Shown here: positions 41,301 through 53,984 of the stretch, piece after piece
Layout: each line of letters begins with the position of its first letter
Numbering within the stretch: the stretch's first letter is position 1
Source: Caprimulgus europaeus
Taxonomy: Eukaryota; Chordata; Aves; Caprimulgiformes; Caprimulgidae
Reading direction: 5' to 3'
Length of the DNA: 64,000 nt
NCBI GenBank assembly: GCA_907165065.1
Contig: OU015523.1
Coordinates: 19,309,834-19,373,833, forward strand
Program-made: the position numbers and the translations under genes
The notes under the pieces: model-generated
Databases searched by the model: none
What the model was told of the DNA's origin: nothing
Seen by the model: the letters and a program-made list of their open reading frames with translations, nothing else

Positions 41301-43061
41301 ACCACAGCAGGTCCCACATGCTTCCCCTCAACAGCAGCTCTTACAGACATTGTTGAAGGAGACGGCTGGGCTGGGTGGACCACTGGTCTGACCCAAAATG
41401 TCATTTCTTATATTTTGATATTTTTTACAACAGAAGGCATGTCTCATGCTAATGACCATCTCCATTTACTTGCTATTGGAATCTGGGCTTCTGTTTTCCC
41501 ACTTTCTGGGAATTATTGGAAGGATAGAGATATTATGAGCAAGGGGAACTGAGAACTTTGGGAAGCAGGCCTCATAAGTGCATTACTTTTACATTAAAGT
41601 GACTTACTGGGAAAGAAAGATAAACACAATAATGAAAGCAAAGGCTTGTTGTGACACAAAGCTAGCAATCTGGTAATGATAACTTTTTATATATAAGGAT
41701 CTTCATACATCATGTTCTTGTAGTTCTGCTTTTTGTTGTTGGACCTCAGGAAAATTGTGTGTCCTTTTTATATCAAAGGTTTTTAAGGGGAGGAGAGGAA
41801 AAAATATATATATTTTGAAACAGCATTAATATGGAAGTGTGAGAATGGAAATGCAGTCTTCTGTGAGAAAACATTTAACCTGTTTATATAATAAAGCTGT
41901 TTGAAATTTCTAAAGCATATGGTTTGGCAACCTCAACTTGTTCTTTTAATCCAGTCTGCGAGTTGCAAAATGTTAAATTCATGGAGCTGCCTGGTGGCAG
42001 CTGAGTTTATGAAACAGAGATTGGTATTGTTTATTACTTGTTGCCTGGGACCTCTTTCCCTATTTTCTGGCCCTTTGTGGTGTTACTAACACCCTCCTAA
42101 ACAGAATCTAAAATATCAGCTCAGGATCACCTATTCAGTTCCAGGTAGTGTTTGGCACTGATTTGTTGGAAGTATGTAGGGTGAACTCCTCCTTCCTATC
42201 TACTTGGCATTCACCGGTGACAGCAAGAGGAAGAAAGGTGAAAGGCAGTTTGTAAAAATAGTGAAAGAAAATGGATTTAACTGGGTGAGCATAACCTTAC
42301 AAGAAGCCTCCACTGCACTCTGGAGCTTCTCTCCAAAATGCACACCAAGGCGTCACCTTATTGCAGGTTTTGACACCTGAAAGTAGATGCAGCAAATAAC
42401 CTGCCTGAAAGAAAGTCCCCCGCAGTCTCTGTTCCATGACATGCAGACATCACCTAGGAGTGTAAGGGTGAATCAGGAAATCGGAGTAAAGAGGGCCAGG
42501 CAAATTAGCCAGGCTGTTTTCCACACTGAGAACTGGGATAATTAAGATAATCCTCGCTCTCAGCCTTGCTGGTATAGAGCAAAGGGAGGTTTGTTTGTGC
42601 AACATTCATGTCTTTATTGAGAAGATGACAAGGCACATAGGCCAAATGACCAGCTAATTTTTCTAGAGAGGAAAAAGAAACATCTTCTTTCCTACTCAAG
42701 CAGCATTGAGGAAGCAGGAAGCTCCTTCACTGTGCCTCTGGCAGTCTTGATTTCAGCAGCTTGGTGTAGATAGACCCAGTGTAAATATTGAGACAGAAAA
42801 CAGCTCACTCCCAAATCCTGCTGGGCTATGAAGTAAGGACCTTATCTATATCCATGCAGCTGTCAGACCATGCTGTACTGTGGGGATCAGTGCTGATACA
42901 TGACTCTATGGAGCTGGCAGTCATTTGCCCACAGCCTTATTCCCACTAGCAGTGCATGAGAGCACCAAATGTGTAGAAACCAAGAACAGGCATGGAGGGT
43001 TTTTGGCCATCCTTGCTCCTTCAGGCAATAACTCTTGTCTTCTTGTCTTTGCTACACACAG
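32374..43061. other. Intergenic region between KPNA1 and FBXO40
   Basis: About 10.7 kb in which I see no protein-coding exon or recognisable repeat family. Content includes TG/TA simple repeats at 33646-33678 and 33791-33845, and a poly-A run at about 36880. The short first coding exon and 5' UTR exons of FBXO40 must lie somewhere here, but I could not place them. The ORFs at 32.4-33.6, 35.3-35.8 and 37.0-37.4 kb occur in locally GC-richer DNA and match nothing I know. Confidence 0.6.
33646..33678. repeat. TA/TG simple repeat
   Basis: tatatatgcatatatgtgtg-type alternating purine-pyrimidine tract of about 33 bp. A related AT-rich palindromic tract (atacatatataatatacgta) follows at about 33805-33835. 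Confidence 0.75.
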
Positions 43062-44960
43062 CACCGGGCTCAGAAAGCTCCTCCTGGGCAGCACAGGCAC
43101 TGTGAGAGATGTTTCAACCGGCACTGCCGCGCACCAATTGAGCCCTCCATCTCCTGCATGGTCATCAGCTGCCGTTTTCACTGCGGGGCCACCTTCCACA
43201 TGTGCAAGGAGGAGGAGCATCAGTTGCTCTGTCCCTTTGAGCAGGTCTCCTGCCTCAACTCAGCCTATGGCTGTCCTTTTTCCATGGCCCGCTTTAAGCT
43301 GGCGAAGCACCTCCAGGTCTGTCCAGCCAGTGTTGTCTGCTGCTCGATGGAGTGGAATCGCTGGCCAAACGTGGATTCAGACACAACCCTCCACAAGAAC
43401 ATTATGAAGGAGACCTTGAACGAAGAGTGCCTGGACACAGCCTTGGCACTCAGAGACCAGAAGATACTTTTCAGGACTTTGAAAATAGCTGACTTGTTTC
43501 CAGAGTGGAGGAAAAAGGATGAAGTAGAAGAGCTAATGGACGAAGCCATGGGTGGGGAAGAAGGCGCTGTGGGAGGAGTAGCCCATGGTTCCCAAGAGAG
43601 TGATGACCAGTTGTCTGAGCTGAGCCAACGTGAGCGTGAAGATTTGGCAAAGGACAAAGAGGGAATGGATCTGGGGAGTTACAAAACCTGGGAGAACATG
43701 TTCAGCAAAGAGCTCCTGGCTTGCCAGGTAACAGGCTCAACAGTCAGTGCAGGACAAAAGACAGAGGAGGCTTCCAAGAAAGCAAAGTCAGTCCCTCATG
43801 CTGCCAGCTCCACAGAGAAGGCAAAGGAAGTACCTGATGGTGCAGAAGAGGCAAAGGACCAAAATCCTGAACAAGTAACACCGAATACAGAAATGACAGG
43901 ACTGGCTCCCTGGCAAGAAGGGGTCCTGGAGAGGCTGAAGAAGGAAGTTGGTGTAGGTGATTACAATATGTATCTGGTTCATCATGGGGGAATGCTGATC
44001 CGCTTTGGCCAGCTAGCTGCTTGCACTCCCAAAGAAAAAGACTTTGTCTATGGGAACTTGGAAGCTCAGGAGGTGAAGACTGTCTACACCTTCAAAGTGC
44101 CAGTTAGTTACTGTGGCAAAAGAGCACGACTAGGAGATGCACTGGGACACAAGATACCAACTGCAGACAAGTCAGTGGATACTTCAGAATTGGGAATAAA
44201 TGTAGAAGAACTACCTAAGGCAAATATAGTTAAAGCCACACTGCTGTGTGCACTGGAAAAGGAGCTGAAAGGCCATGAGATCTCCGAAGCAAGGGGTATC
44301 GATGGACTCTTTGTGGATTTTGCAACACAGACATACAACTTTCCTCTGGAGCCCTTCTCCTCTGATGCTGTTCTAGCAGATATCCTGGATGAAAAAAGCC
44401 CACCAGAACTCCACGTGGAGCTCTACACTGAATGCGTAACCAGAAGACACAACAAAAGCAGTTCAGCTTTCACATTCACTTGCAGTCATTTCTTCAGGAG
44501 GGATGAGTTCCCATCCCACTTCAAGAACGTGCACACTGACATCCAGTCATGTCTGGATGGATGGTTCCAGCATCGCTGCCCTCTGGCCTACTTGGGATGT
44601 ACTTTTGTTCAAAATCACTTCCGCCCTGATGGACTTAAGGCCAAGGTTATATACAGCAAACCTCTCAAGACATTTGCTATTAAGCCAGAGGTGGACACCC
44701 TCCTTGCTGAATCAGGGAAGTGCAATTCCACAGTGGCTAATCGAGGGAGAAATAAGGACTCACTGAGCAGCCTCCCAGTGGAATTGCTCAAGTACATTGC
44801 GGGGTTCCTGGACAGCTTCAGTTTATCTCAGCTATCGCAAGTGTCAGTGCTGATGAGGGACATCTGTGCCACTCTTCTTCAAGAGAGAGGAATGGTCCTG
44901 CTGGTCTGGGAGAAAAAAAGATATTCCCATGGTGGCACTTCATGGAAAGCTCGGAAAAAG
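43062..44960 (+). CDS. FBXO40: FBXO40 large coding exon
   Basis: 1899 nt, 633 codons, phase 0 at both ends. The acceptor is TTTGCTACACACAG|CACCGG. The donor is AAAAAG|GCAAGTG, a GC donor with otherwise perfect consensus. The open frame runs on into the intron to 45044, but alignment to the family (GGTSW followed by five residues and IWQFSSLFS) shows that coding stops at 44960. Confidence 0.94.
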
Positions 44961-47185
44961 GCAAGTGACTGTGATGTTGGGAAAAAGATAGCCAGGGGCT
45001 CACTCCAGATCAAATACAAACATAGCAAGGGATGGTGCATATAAGATGCAGGGGAGAGAAAGGTTCATGAGGTTGTGAATTTGCACCACAGTTGTCAGGG
45101 GTCAGAGCTGTAAAATGCAGTACGTCTAGCAAAGGTTGGAAGGTGTAAATGGACATCTTCTGACTAGCTGAAAGTCCCCACTCAAGCTTGTCTTGGGTAA
45201 CCTGTTTTCATGTGCACCATTTTTAAGTACTGGGAACTGAGAATTCCTGATATTTAAAGGTTACACATGGATTCTTTACTAACTTGAAGTTCATACTTTT
45301 TTTTGTTCTTTATAAGCCACTCTAGGGTATGTCAAACTAAAACAAGCTTTAGAATGCCAAAAGATAAAGAACAAGGAGACGTGGCTGTGAAAGGAGCTCA
45401 GGCATTCTCATCATCCCTTGAGGGTTTTCATGATCAGTAGTTCACAGGATTGCCATGAGTATCTGACTCAGAGCAGCATGGGGATAGGAAGCTTTCTTCT
45501 GCAAAGCTGGTCTCCCACTGTTTGTGCTGGTAAATCACCTCCCTTATTGGCTGTTTAGGTAGTCTGAAAGAAGTCTAAGTCCTAGCTGAACAATAGTTAT
45601 TACAGTTTTTTTCCTAGCTGATAGCCTTGCAGCTGTTCTAACACAAAACAGTTTGGAAGAATAACATGAAAGACTCCAGCATGACCAAGCAGAAAAGACA
45701 AAGACCTAGGAACAAATAATTTAGAGATCCAGGGAAGACTCCCAGAAATTATCTAAGGACCTGGCTTTCAAGCAGCCCCCTGAATATCAACACCTATTGA
45801 TTCTTATCAAATTGAAGCTTAGCAGTTTACGACTCTCTATTAAGAAAAAGTACTCTTTATTGAAGAAAACATGAAATATGGTGACTTCAGAACCTGTGTA
45901 ACAAAGTTTGGTGGCTGCAAGTTGAATTAGCCTAATTCAAAACAGGAATTAGCCACTAAATCAGTATACTGAAAGATGTGGCTTCCTTCAGTAAAAGGAA
46001 GAGATTCCAGCTGAGCAATCATATAGCAATTAAATTCAGTTATAGTGCAAATTCAAACCAGCAGCATTGAGTTTAAGGACTGTCTTACCCTTTTCATGTA
46101 GGTCTCTGTACTGACCACGCAGGAATCTGGTTTCCAATGCACAGACTCTGCTTGAAAACATTCTGTTTATAATGAGTCTGAAATTCTTGACTACTGCACA
46201 TAATAGCTATGATTACTTTGGACCAGGACAGGGTCAGGTAAACTTAAGTGCAGCACACCCACAGACTGTCCTTCTTGCACAGGGAGAAACATTTTTAGGG
46301 AGAAGAAATCTACTATGACTTAAAAAATTAATTGGATTTAGTGGTATACAACAAATATTAAAGTGACTTAATCACACTCTTACCACTACATGCTAGGTGT
46401 ATCACTGAACAGTACATGGTGTCACTGCAAACAGAATCAGAAATTTTTAACTGCACAGTTCTATTTCTCACAAGCGTGTATGTCCTCTAGGAATAACCTG
46501 AATGTTAGATTTCCCAGGCTTTTTCTGGGGTGGGGTGAATAACAACAGTGTTGTAATGTTTATTATTTACAAGTTGCTGACAGATGCTTTGGAAGGTCTT
46601 CACGAAGTCAGGTTTCTTTGAGATATATATCACACAAGCATGCTGTGGTCACTTTGCTTTACAAACACCTTGGATCACACTCTACCTGTGATGGAGTATT
46701 CTGTGGGGGTGTGTCCTGGATTTCCTCATGCCCTGCACTAGATAGGCACCCAAAATTGTAGAAGGACACTTTCCCATTAAAAATGGTAGGTGATGACCAA
46801 AGCAGCAAAACCAGCAAGTACCAGGTACATAATAATAGAGACCCCGTTTTTACTTGTTATGCCAGCCCTGCACAATCAGACGTTCACTAGCCTGTCCAGT
46901 ACGAGTGATGCACACCCTTTATAAGCATATATAGATTTTCTTCTATTTTTACCAACTTTCCCATTTTCTCTCCCCTTTCCATGTTAGATCTGGCAGTTCA
47001 GCAGCTTGTTCTCTAGAGTTAACAAATGGCAGCGCAACGACGTCGCGTGCATGTCAGAGCACCTGAAGAATTGTCCCTTCTACCAAGTGGAGCACAAGAC
47101 GAACCCCGTGCTGCTGACAGGCATGTGCGAATCTCGAGAGCAGACTCAAAAGACTTTGGTTTCTACTTTCAAGAGCAGAGTCTGA
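43062..47185 (+). CDS. FBXO40: FBXO40, muscle F-box protein (first few codons not located)
   Basis: FBXO40 is the substrate receptor of a Skp1-Cul1-F-box ubiquitin ligase in skeletal and heart muscle; in mammals it targets IRS1. Two exons, 43062-44960 and 46988-47185, encode 633 and 65 residues, about 700 in total against 709 in human. The N-terminal part has a Cys/His-rich TRAF-type zinc finger (HRHCERCFNRHC, FHMCKEEEHQLLCP, LAKHLQVCPASVVCC). A weakly conserved acidic middle follows, then the conserved block GLAPWQEGVLERLKKEVG, CVTRRHNKSSSAFTFTC and FKNVHTDIQSCLDGWF. The F-box lies at about residues 566-620 (SLPVELLKYIAGFLDSFSLS). The exon begins after CACACAG with His-Arg-Ala; there is no in-frame ATG before the finger, so the start is in an upstream exon. 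The paralogue FBXO30 fits less well. Confidence 0.95.
44961..46987 (+). other. FBXO40 last intron (GC-AG)
   Basis: 2,027 bp, from GCAAGT to TTAG. I see nothing else in it. Confidence 0.8.
46988..47185 (+). CDS. FBXO40: FBXO40 last coding exon
   Basis: After acceptor CATGTTAG the frame reads IWQFSSLFSRVNKWQR, then the cysteine-containing MSEHLKNCPFYQVEHKTNPV and LLTGMCESREQTQKTLVSTF, ending KSRV-stop (TGA 47183-47185). This is the conserved FBXO40 C-terminus. A longer open frame overlaps it in another phase (47026-47376) and is an artefact. Confidence 0.95.
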   Translation: MWQFSSLFSRVNKWQRNDVACMSEHLKNCPFYQVEHKTNPVLLTGMCESREQTQKTLVSTFKSRV

Positions 47186-49800
47186 ACAACCTGCTTCCCC
47201 CCCACCATGCTCTTTTCAGGGCCCTCAAAAGGAAGATTGGGAATTTGGGTGTAAGATTGTTGCTTCCAACTCCCCTTTGGACACACAAAGCTGGCTTTGC
47301 CCCAGCTGCGTTTGAAACATCTTGCATCTTTTTTTTTCCTGCATTAATTGTTAGAACTTCATCCACTGCTCACTGATATCACATGCTTTCTGTTTATGTT
47401 CCCCTTCCTTGCTTAATACAGCATCTTGAAGAAAGCAATAAGGATCTTGTTTGAAAACAGCACCTTCACAACCTTGAAGGTAGGCTGCCCCTCCCGTACC
47501 ATGTCCCTGAGAGAAGCAAGAGCAGTTAATGTACCTACCTCAACTAGGTCTGAAACACCTTTGTTTTGGCTGGTGTCCTATGAGTTTCCTTACCTTTACC
47601 CCTCCAATTCTTTCCCTTATTCTCCATGGCGGGGGAGAGTGAGCAAGCAGCTGTGTGGTGTTTGGCTGCCAGCTGGGTTAAACCACAACAGCTGGAAAGC
47701 CAAGTTCTAGGGGCACAGGTAGATGCCCTCCTGCCTGGGAGGCTTAGGGACTGCTAATGTGTTCTCAGACATAAGCAAAATAAAAGGACCCCCCAAAATT
47801 AAGTGAATTAATTATAACTTCAGTGAAGACTTAGGAATTCACTGCACAGCCACAGATTGTCATTTAGGGTGCTGAATCAGGCAAGTCTGCGTAGTTGAGT
47901 GCAAGCCTAAAGCTGAGCTCATGGGAGCATTCAAATGAAACCAAAGGAAAAAACTTGCTCTTTGTTAGAAATAACCAAGGAGCAAACAGTTTCAGGGGCT
48001 CAACTGACTTTTTATACTTTTCAGTTAATAACTTTCTCTGTTTTATTTAAAAATCCATTAAAGCCCTGAAAGTATATTTGAAGTAATTTTTAGAATACCT
48101 TACCTACACAGTTTTGCAGTTGTAAAGTACAAATTGTAATTGTAAGCAACTGTAAACAAGATGTCAAAAAATTTCTTTTCTGTAAAAGAAAAGGCATTCA
48201 GCAACCCATTCTGTAACGGTGCTTTGGTTAAATGGGATGGAGTATAAGAATTTTGGGGGTTTTTTAGAGAGCAGAAGAGTGATTAGGATTTGGTTTCTTT
48301 TATAATAAATACACTAATTTAAAGAAGAATGTGCTTGTTGAGGCAACAGATGAGAGAAAGTGGGCATGTTACCAATAGCATCTGTCTTATTATGCTATTT
48401 AAACCCATTTCAGAGGCACTGGTTAGAAATGCCGTAGTTGTGATGGGTGGGGTTCCTCTGAAGTGACTGTAAACCAATTTTACAGCTTACAGCTGCTGCA
48501 CAGCCACAGCAGCACCAACTCACGCTCCTTTCTTTTTGAAGCTCATAGCCAGAAGTGCGAGCTCAGGACAGGAGTTCTGCCTTTTATCGCACCATCTCGG
48601 GCAGGAGGACTTCACTGGGAGCTGGGACGTCTGCTGGCCTGGACCACTGCTCTCCTCGCCTGGGCTAGCTGGGTGAAAACTGGCCCGGGTGGATGGACAC
48701 ACGCCGCACTTGCTGTCCCCAGTCTCGGTGCAGGTCTGGGGTGATGTGGCTGTGCAAGGAGCTCTCTCTTACCGATAAAGGTTACTGATGAACCTGAGCT
48801 ACGTGCTTGGTAATCAAAGGCATGGATTGCCTGGTGACCGAAACCATGCTGAGTGCAGCTTGTCCTTGTCTACACTTGCAGTTTAAGTGGTCCCTGAGTT
48901 GTTTAACCATACGAGGATGTTTTTCTTCTCCAGACCCATGCCCCCAGGAGCATGACTTGTGGGGATTGGTCCCAGGAGCAAGAGCAGGAGTAGCAGCAGT
49001 TAGGTTTTTGAGGTTGTTTTTCTTGATGCTATTCCGTTTTCTGTCCCTAATGATTCTTTCTAGGAAGTCTCATAATGCTTTACATATGGCCATAAACTTG
49101 TCTGCACAAAGACAGAGAAAACACAAGCAGTGTCCCAGTTTTATGCAGAAGAAATTGAAACAAATTAACACAGGGAACCGAAGCTGGGCCAGGAGCAGAC
49201 AAAGCTGGGTGCTCCGATCCTTCATCCAGTGGCTTAAGCCACTGTGCAAAAACAAACTGGCCAGCCTTTAAAGTTGCTTATGGAAGTTCACCCGTCCTCA
49301 AAATATCACGTACCATATAACCTAAGTCACCTGATATCATCACTCTGTTTTACACAGGGAACTTGGCAGAGGTGAGGACACACAGCAAGGCTTCCTAGAC
49401 CGGTCTCTACATCAGGGCCCCATCCTTCACGTATCATGTACCTGATTTTGAAAGATGCTGAGCACTCAACTGTAGCTGCAAATGAATGTCCAATAACTGG
49501 GTGCCAGTATCTATGGTGGGTACTTAAAAATGGAGCCACTCAAAATCATTTTGGGAGGGGAAAAAAAAAAAAAAGCTGTTTAAATAGTAGGGTCTCAGAG
49601 TAAGTCAGTGCTCAAGGCTGGTATAAGAGACCATGAAAAAGCTCAACTTGTGAACCATCTCTCACGTGATCAGCCACTTTGCTGCTGTAAGCTGGTGTAG
49701 CTGCACTGAAATTGTGGCTGATGTTAGGCATGAACTGGGCTCGTTGTACCCTTAGTGCCAGTGTCACCAGCACCAGGCTATTCTGCTGCTGGCCTTCTAT
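47186..49800 (+). other. FBXO40 3' UTR and flank
   Basis: Candidate poly(A) signals AATAAA lie at 47779-47784 and 48304-48309; which one is used cannot be told from sequence. The region includes the LTR fragment at 47574-47691. No further coding exon was recognised. Confidence 0.5.
47574..47691 (+). mobile_element. ERV LTR 3' fragment
   Basis: About 118 bp matching the end of the LTR at 31777-32373: 'tttacccctccaattc', 'ccatggcgggggagag', 'tggtgtttggctgccag' and 'ttaaaccacaaca'. It lies in the probable FBXO40 3' UTR. Confidence 0.7.
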
Positions 49801-52800
49801 CGATGAGAGAAGAATTTGTTCTTGTATCTCCCTGCTCCTGGAGATTGTATGACTTCTGTTCCAGCCTTATTACCACTGATGCTGCTTCTTCCCTGTGCAG
49901 GACATGCCGAAGTCAGACTACAGGGAGGATGTGACCTTTGCAAACGCGGTGGTTCGGGTGTGGGTTGGAGACAGGAATGTCACAGCCTCTACCTCTGGGA
50001 TCAGCTGGAGAGTATATACAACATCTAGCAGACTGGATCATTTTCCTTCTGGTACTGCTATAGGGCACACTGGAGAGACACAAGCTGTTAATGGACAGAA
50101 AGAGGCAAATTTGCCCCTGTGAATATATAGGTTTACTTCTATAAACTGTAAATTCGGTTAAGTAACCTTCAGCATATACAGTAGAAACTGAAAATCCACA
50201 GTCATCTTCAGGTTAGTCTGGTTAACCCAACCCTGGAAGAAGGAGAGATGTACAGGGAAGTGGAGATTACCTTTACACCAGTGTATACCTACCTGGCAAA
50301 TGCCAGCTGGTAGCCACTTCTTACTGGAGAGCTGTGAGCTGGTGTCAGATGCAGTTTAATTAATCAGAGAATGCATGCCAAGCTAGCTCAACGTTGATGG
50401 TACTGCTCATTATCAGAGTCAGCAGAAGCTTTGGGGAGCTGCAAGGAACTGAATTTGCCTGCCCTGCTTATCTTGGTGAGCACAACACTGCCTTGTTTAA
50501 AAGGTGAGAGACTTCAGTTTGCTCAGCAAGTCCTTAGGCTCCTAGTTTAAGCTCGTAACTTGACAGAAGAAAAGTTAAAACTATGCCTAAATTTCAGTTT
50601 GAGAGATTTGATTAGAAGAAACGGGGCATTTGGTGTTTTTCAAAACACATGTTCTGCTGTGGTGGAGTCTGAAGTTACTCTCAGTAGGGATCCCACACTC
50701 TGGATCTTCATGGCTTTGATCCCATTTGTGCTGCCCACAAGTCTTGTGAAGGGCAAGAGCAAAACTCCACATGCTCCAGACTGACATGTTTTGTGGCATT
50801 TCTTCCCGTTGGAAGAACAGGAACTGCAATGCTGGCATCATGGAAATCAAGGAGGTCAGAGCAGGGCAAAAAAGGCTTGGGACAAGAGAGCAGAAAGATA
50901 GGAAACAGGAAAGGTAATGGGTTTGGATAGAGGAGACCTGTCTGCTTGTAGGTGTCATTGGGGAGAGGCGAGTGGAGGGAGGTAAAAGGGCACATGAATG
51001 AAGGGAAGTGGGATGTGGAAGAGGTGATGCAGCTGCAAATGGTTTAGGAGGAAACGGTTCAATTCAACAGTGGCATTTAGGAGAGCAGAGACATAACTGC
51101 AATGAAGACTTTATTTTATTTTGTTTGGTTTTGACGGACAAGGTAAGATATTTCGATGAGCCTGGTGAACTTGGTGAAATGCAGCCTCAATTACAATTAC
51201 AATTGAATTGTAATTTATCCAGTGGACCCCACTCTGTGGCACAACCTCTGTTCTGGGTTAGAGTACTCAGACAGTGGATTGCTGACACGTGAGCTTAGAG
51301 GCCACGGTAAAACCACAAAGACTCACAAATTTTGATGTTCCTGTGCGCTCATTATTTGATGCCAACAACAGACTTTCTGGATAAACGCTTCTCCTTGAGG
51401 AAGGGGCTGGAAATTCCCAGTCATTGTTATAGAGTAACATGGGGCAGACGATATTTCTTAAGGGGTGAAAGGGTTGGTCACCCACTGACACGTATCTAAC
51501 TCTGGGTTGGAGGGAGAAGTTACTTGCCAGGCCTCCAACTCCTAAAACTGAGTGAGCACAGATCGGTGAAGTTTATCTGAACAGTGTTTGTTATCTTGCA
51601 AAACTCTGTAACTCCTTGTTGCTTTCTTAAGAATAAAAATTATTATGGTTTTTAAAAATCCAACAAAACCCACGTCTTAGCTTGTTTTCTTAGTTTCTTC
51701 ACATTAATGTTTGCTTTGCTTTCAAAGCAGATGTGGTAATTCCTGCACCCTAATATTCACTACACTCCTTTCCTCTGCTCCACTTCTCAGTATAATTTTC
51801 CTGGTTGAAGACTGAGGCTACAGATAAGCAACAATTTATTTATTTATTTATTTATTTATTACCCCATTCTCTTTGCATAGCCACTTCCACCTTCCTGGTT
51901 CAGTTATTTACTTATATGAAGCACTTTCTCTTCTTTTAAAAATCCATTTACCATGTTGACGTTGCGTTGTATCTACAAACATCTGAAGAAGAGTTTTCTT
52001 TGCCAATCTCTCTCCTTGCTCTTCACCTGTTTTTAATAACCTTGTGGCTGTTCAGCCAGGTAGCTACAGGGGGATTTTTTGCTTCTTTATTTAAGGTGCA
52101 AGTTCTACAGCCACTGTGCATTGCCCACAGAAATTCTGGGCTTCTTTCACATCCAATTTCCCTACCACTACAGTCCACGTTAAAGTGTTTCCTTAACTCC
52201 TTTTTTTTTTTTTTCTTTTGAAACAAAACCTTCATGTATAGTACAGGTCTATTCTTATGTAGCTTCCTTACTTCTTGTTTAGCTTCCCACTTACTTTATA
52301 TGTAAGGAAATTATGATCACATGCTCCAGATTTATTTTTGATGACCACCTGCTCTGTGACTTAATTGCTATTTACAGCTAATCAATCTTTTGTAGGTTTA
52401 GTGATGGTTTGTGCAGGAGTTTATCATCTGTTCCATTGAGAGCTGTAGGCCTAAGGCCCATTATGATTATCAGAGATTACTCTCTGGTCCATAACTCTGA
52501 AGTTAGTTTCCCTGGGGCAGCATAGTTCTTACTGGGATTTCTCTCATTTGATGTTAGCTCTCTCCCTACACATGCAGTTATGAACTTGAGTGGTTCACAC
52601 CTGACTTCAAGCAGCACCAGAGAAAAGCCTCCTTTAACTTTCTGAGTTTCACCTAAACAAGCTATAACATCATTCATGTGATGTTAATGTACTATTTTTA
52701 TCTTCCTTTCTATCAGTCCTGAACAGCAGGATATTTTAATGCCAGGGATGACTTGTTCTACCATACTTCTGTTCCTTGCATGATAGCTAGTTTACACCCC

Positions 52801-52835
52801 CACGTTAGTAGCTCATATTTCTTTCCTACCAATAT
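49801..52835. other. Intergenic region, mostly featureless
   Basis: Single-copy-looking DNA with a (TTTA)n repeat at 51835-51860 and a poly-T run at about 52200. One exon-like segment at 49901-49970 is discussed in the findings. Confidence 0.6.
51835..51860. repeat. (TTTA)n microsatellite
   Basis: Six to seven uninterrupted TTTA units, 26 bp. Confidence 0.9.
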
Positions 52836-52839
52836 CTGG

Positions 52840-53120
52840 AAGGCAGTTACAAAGATAATGAAGCCAAAGCCTTCAAGAGTAGCAGACGATAGAACAAGGG
52901 GCAATGGCAACAAGTTAAAGTTTGGGAGGGTCCAGCTGAATTTCAGGGACAACTTTTTTACCAGAAAGGTAATGCAGCACTGGAACTGCTACCCAGAAAG
53001 GTGGCAGTATCTCTGCTCTTGGAGAGTTTCCAGACTGGGTTGGACAAAATCGTGGTGACCTGATTGAGCCAGAGGTTAGATCAGAGGTCTCCTCCCACCA
53101 TCACTTCTCTGATTCCCTGA
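52840..53120 (+). mobile_element. CR1 LINE 3' fragment
   Basis: Contains 'gatagaacaaggggcaatgg', 'aatttcagggacaacttttt', 'gcactggaactgctacccag', 'ggttggacaaaatcgtgg' and ends '...tctctgattccctga'. The coding tail (TRGNGNKLKFGRVQLNFRDN) is frameshifted. 5'-truncated. Confidence 0.88.
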
Positions 53121-53984
53121 GTATATGGGCATCTCGCTCCCTGGCCTCACCTGTTTCCCTTAGCTGAACTAGATAGCCCTTTGGCTACTGGTATTGCATG
53201 CTGCTGCTTCTCATCACAATTAGTGTATTCTTTCCCTTTATTGTCTAGGCACATTGATACCTTCTTACGTGTCATCACGTACTTATTTAACTGCTTTTCA
53301 TCTCCCTTCATAGGAAAACAGATACACGGCCCACTCCCAGCAGTCACAGCATCCCTGAATGGCTCTCTTGAACATGATACCTAGATGGTAAAGTTTCATT
53401 CACTAAGCAGCTTAGTAAGTCACACAACTTTTTACCAGAGCTGTTCCTTTTAGCCAGGCTGATCCAGCGTGCAATGGATTGCAGCTCTGGAGAATCTAAG
53501 ACAGTCCCAGCTTTAGCAGACACCTGGAGGGGTTTGATTCCAGACAATAGTCAATAGTGGCTTACTGCTCTGTGAAACAAAGTCTATCACAACTGCCACA
53601 GCCCAAGGTGCAGACCTCCCCCAGCTCCTCTGCCTGGACAGCTAACAGAGAAATCTGGTGAATGCTGGTTTGGCCCCACTGGAGCAGGTATAAAAACAAA
53701 CCAGAGGAAGGAGCCTTGCCTGAGCAGGCTGCCTCAACAAAGCAGGCTGTTGCATTGGCCTGGGGTGAAGGAGTTGCACAGATGCTTGTGCTGTGCTCTG
53801 CTTCACTGGCTGACGGAAACACACAGGTGCCCTCTGCAAGGGCCAGAGGAGCAGGGATGAATGCCTCTCAGAATGAAGGGGGATGCAGGAACTCAAAGGC
53901 TGTGCTGGCAGGTGCATGATATTACCCTGGTGAAGCAGTAGAAGAGCTAGTCAGAGGGGCTGACCATGTCTGACAGCTCAGGGA

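Noticed and set aside
44961-45044. Continuation of the FBXO40 frame past 44960
   Set aside because: Not family-like (ASDCDVGKK...), and starts at a GC donor; it is intron read-through.
47026-47376. 116-codon plus-strand ORF
   Set aside because: It overlaps the FBXO40 last exon in a different phase; the conserved frame is the one ending at 47185.
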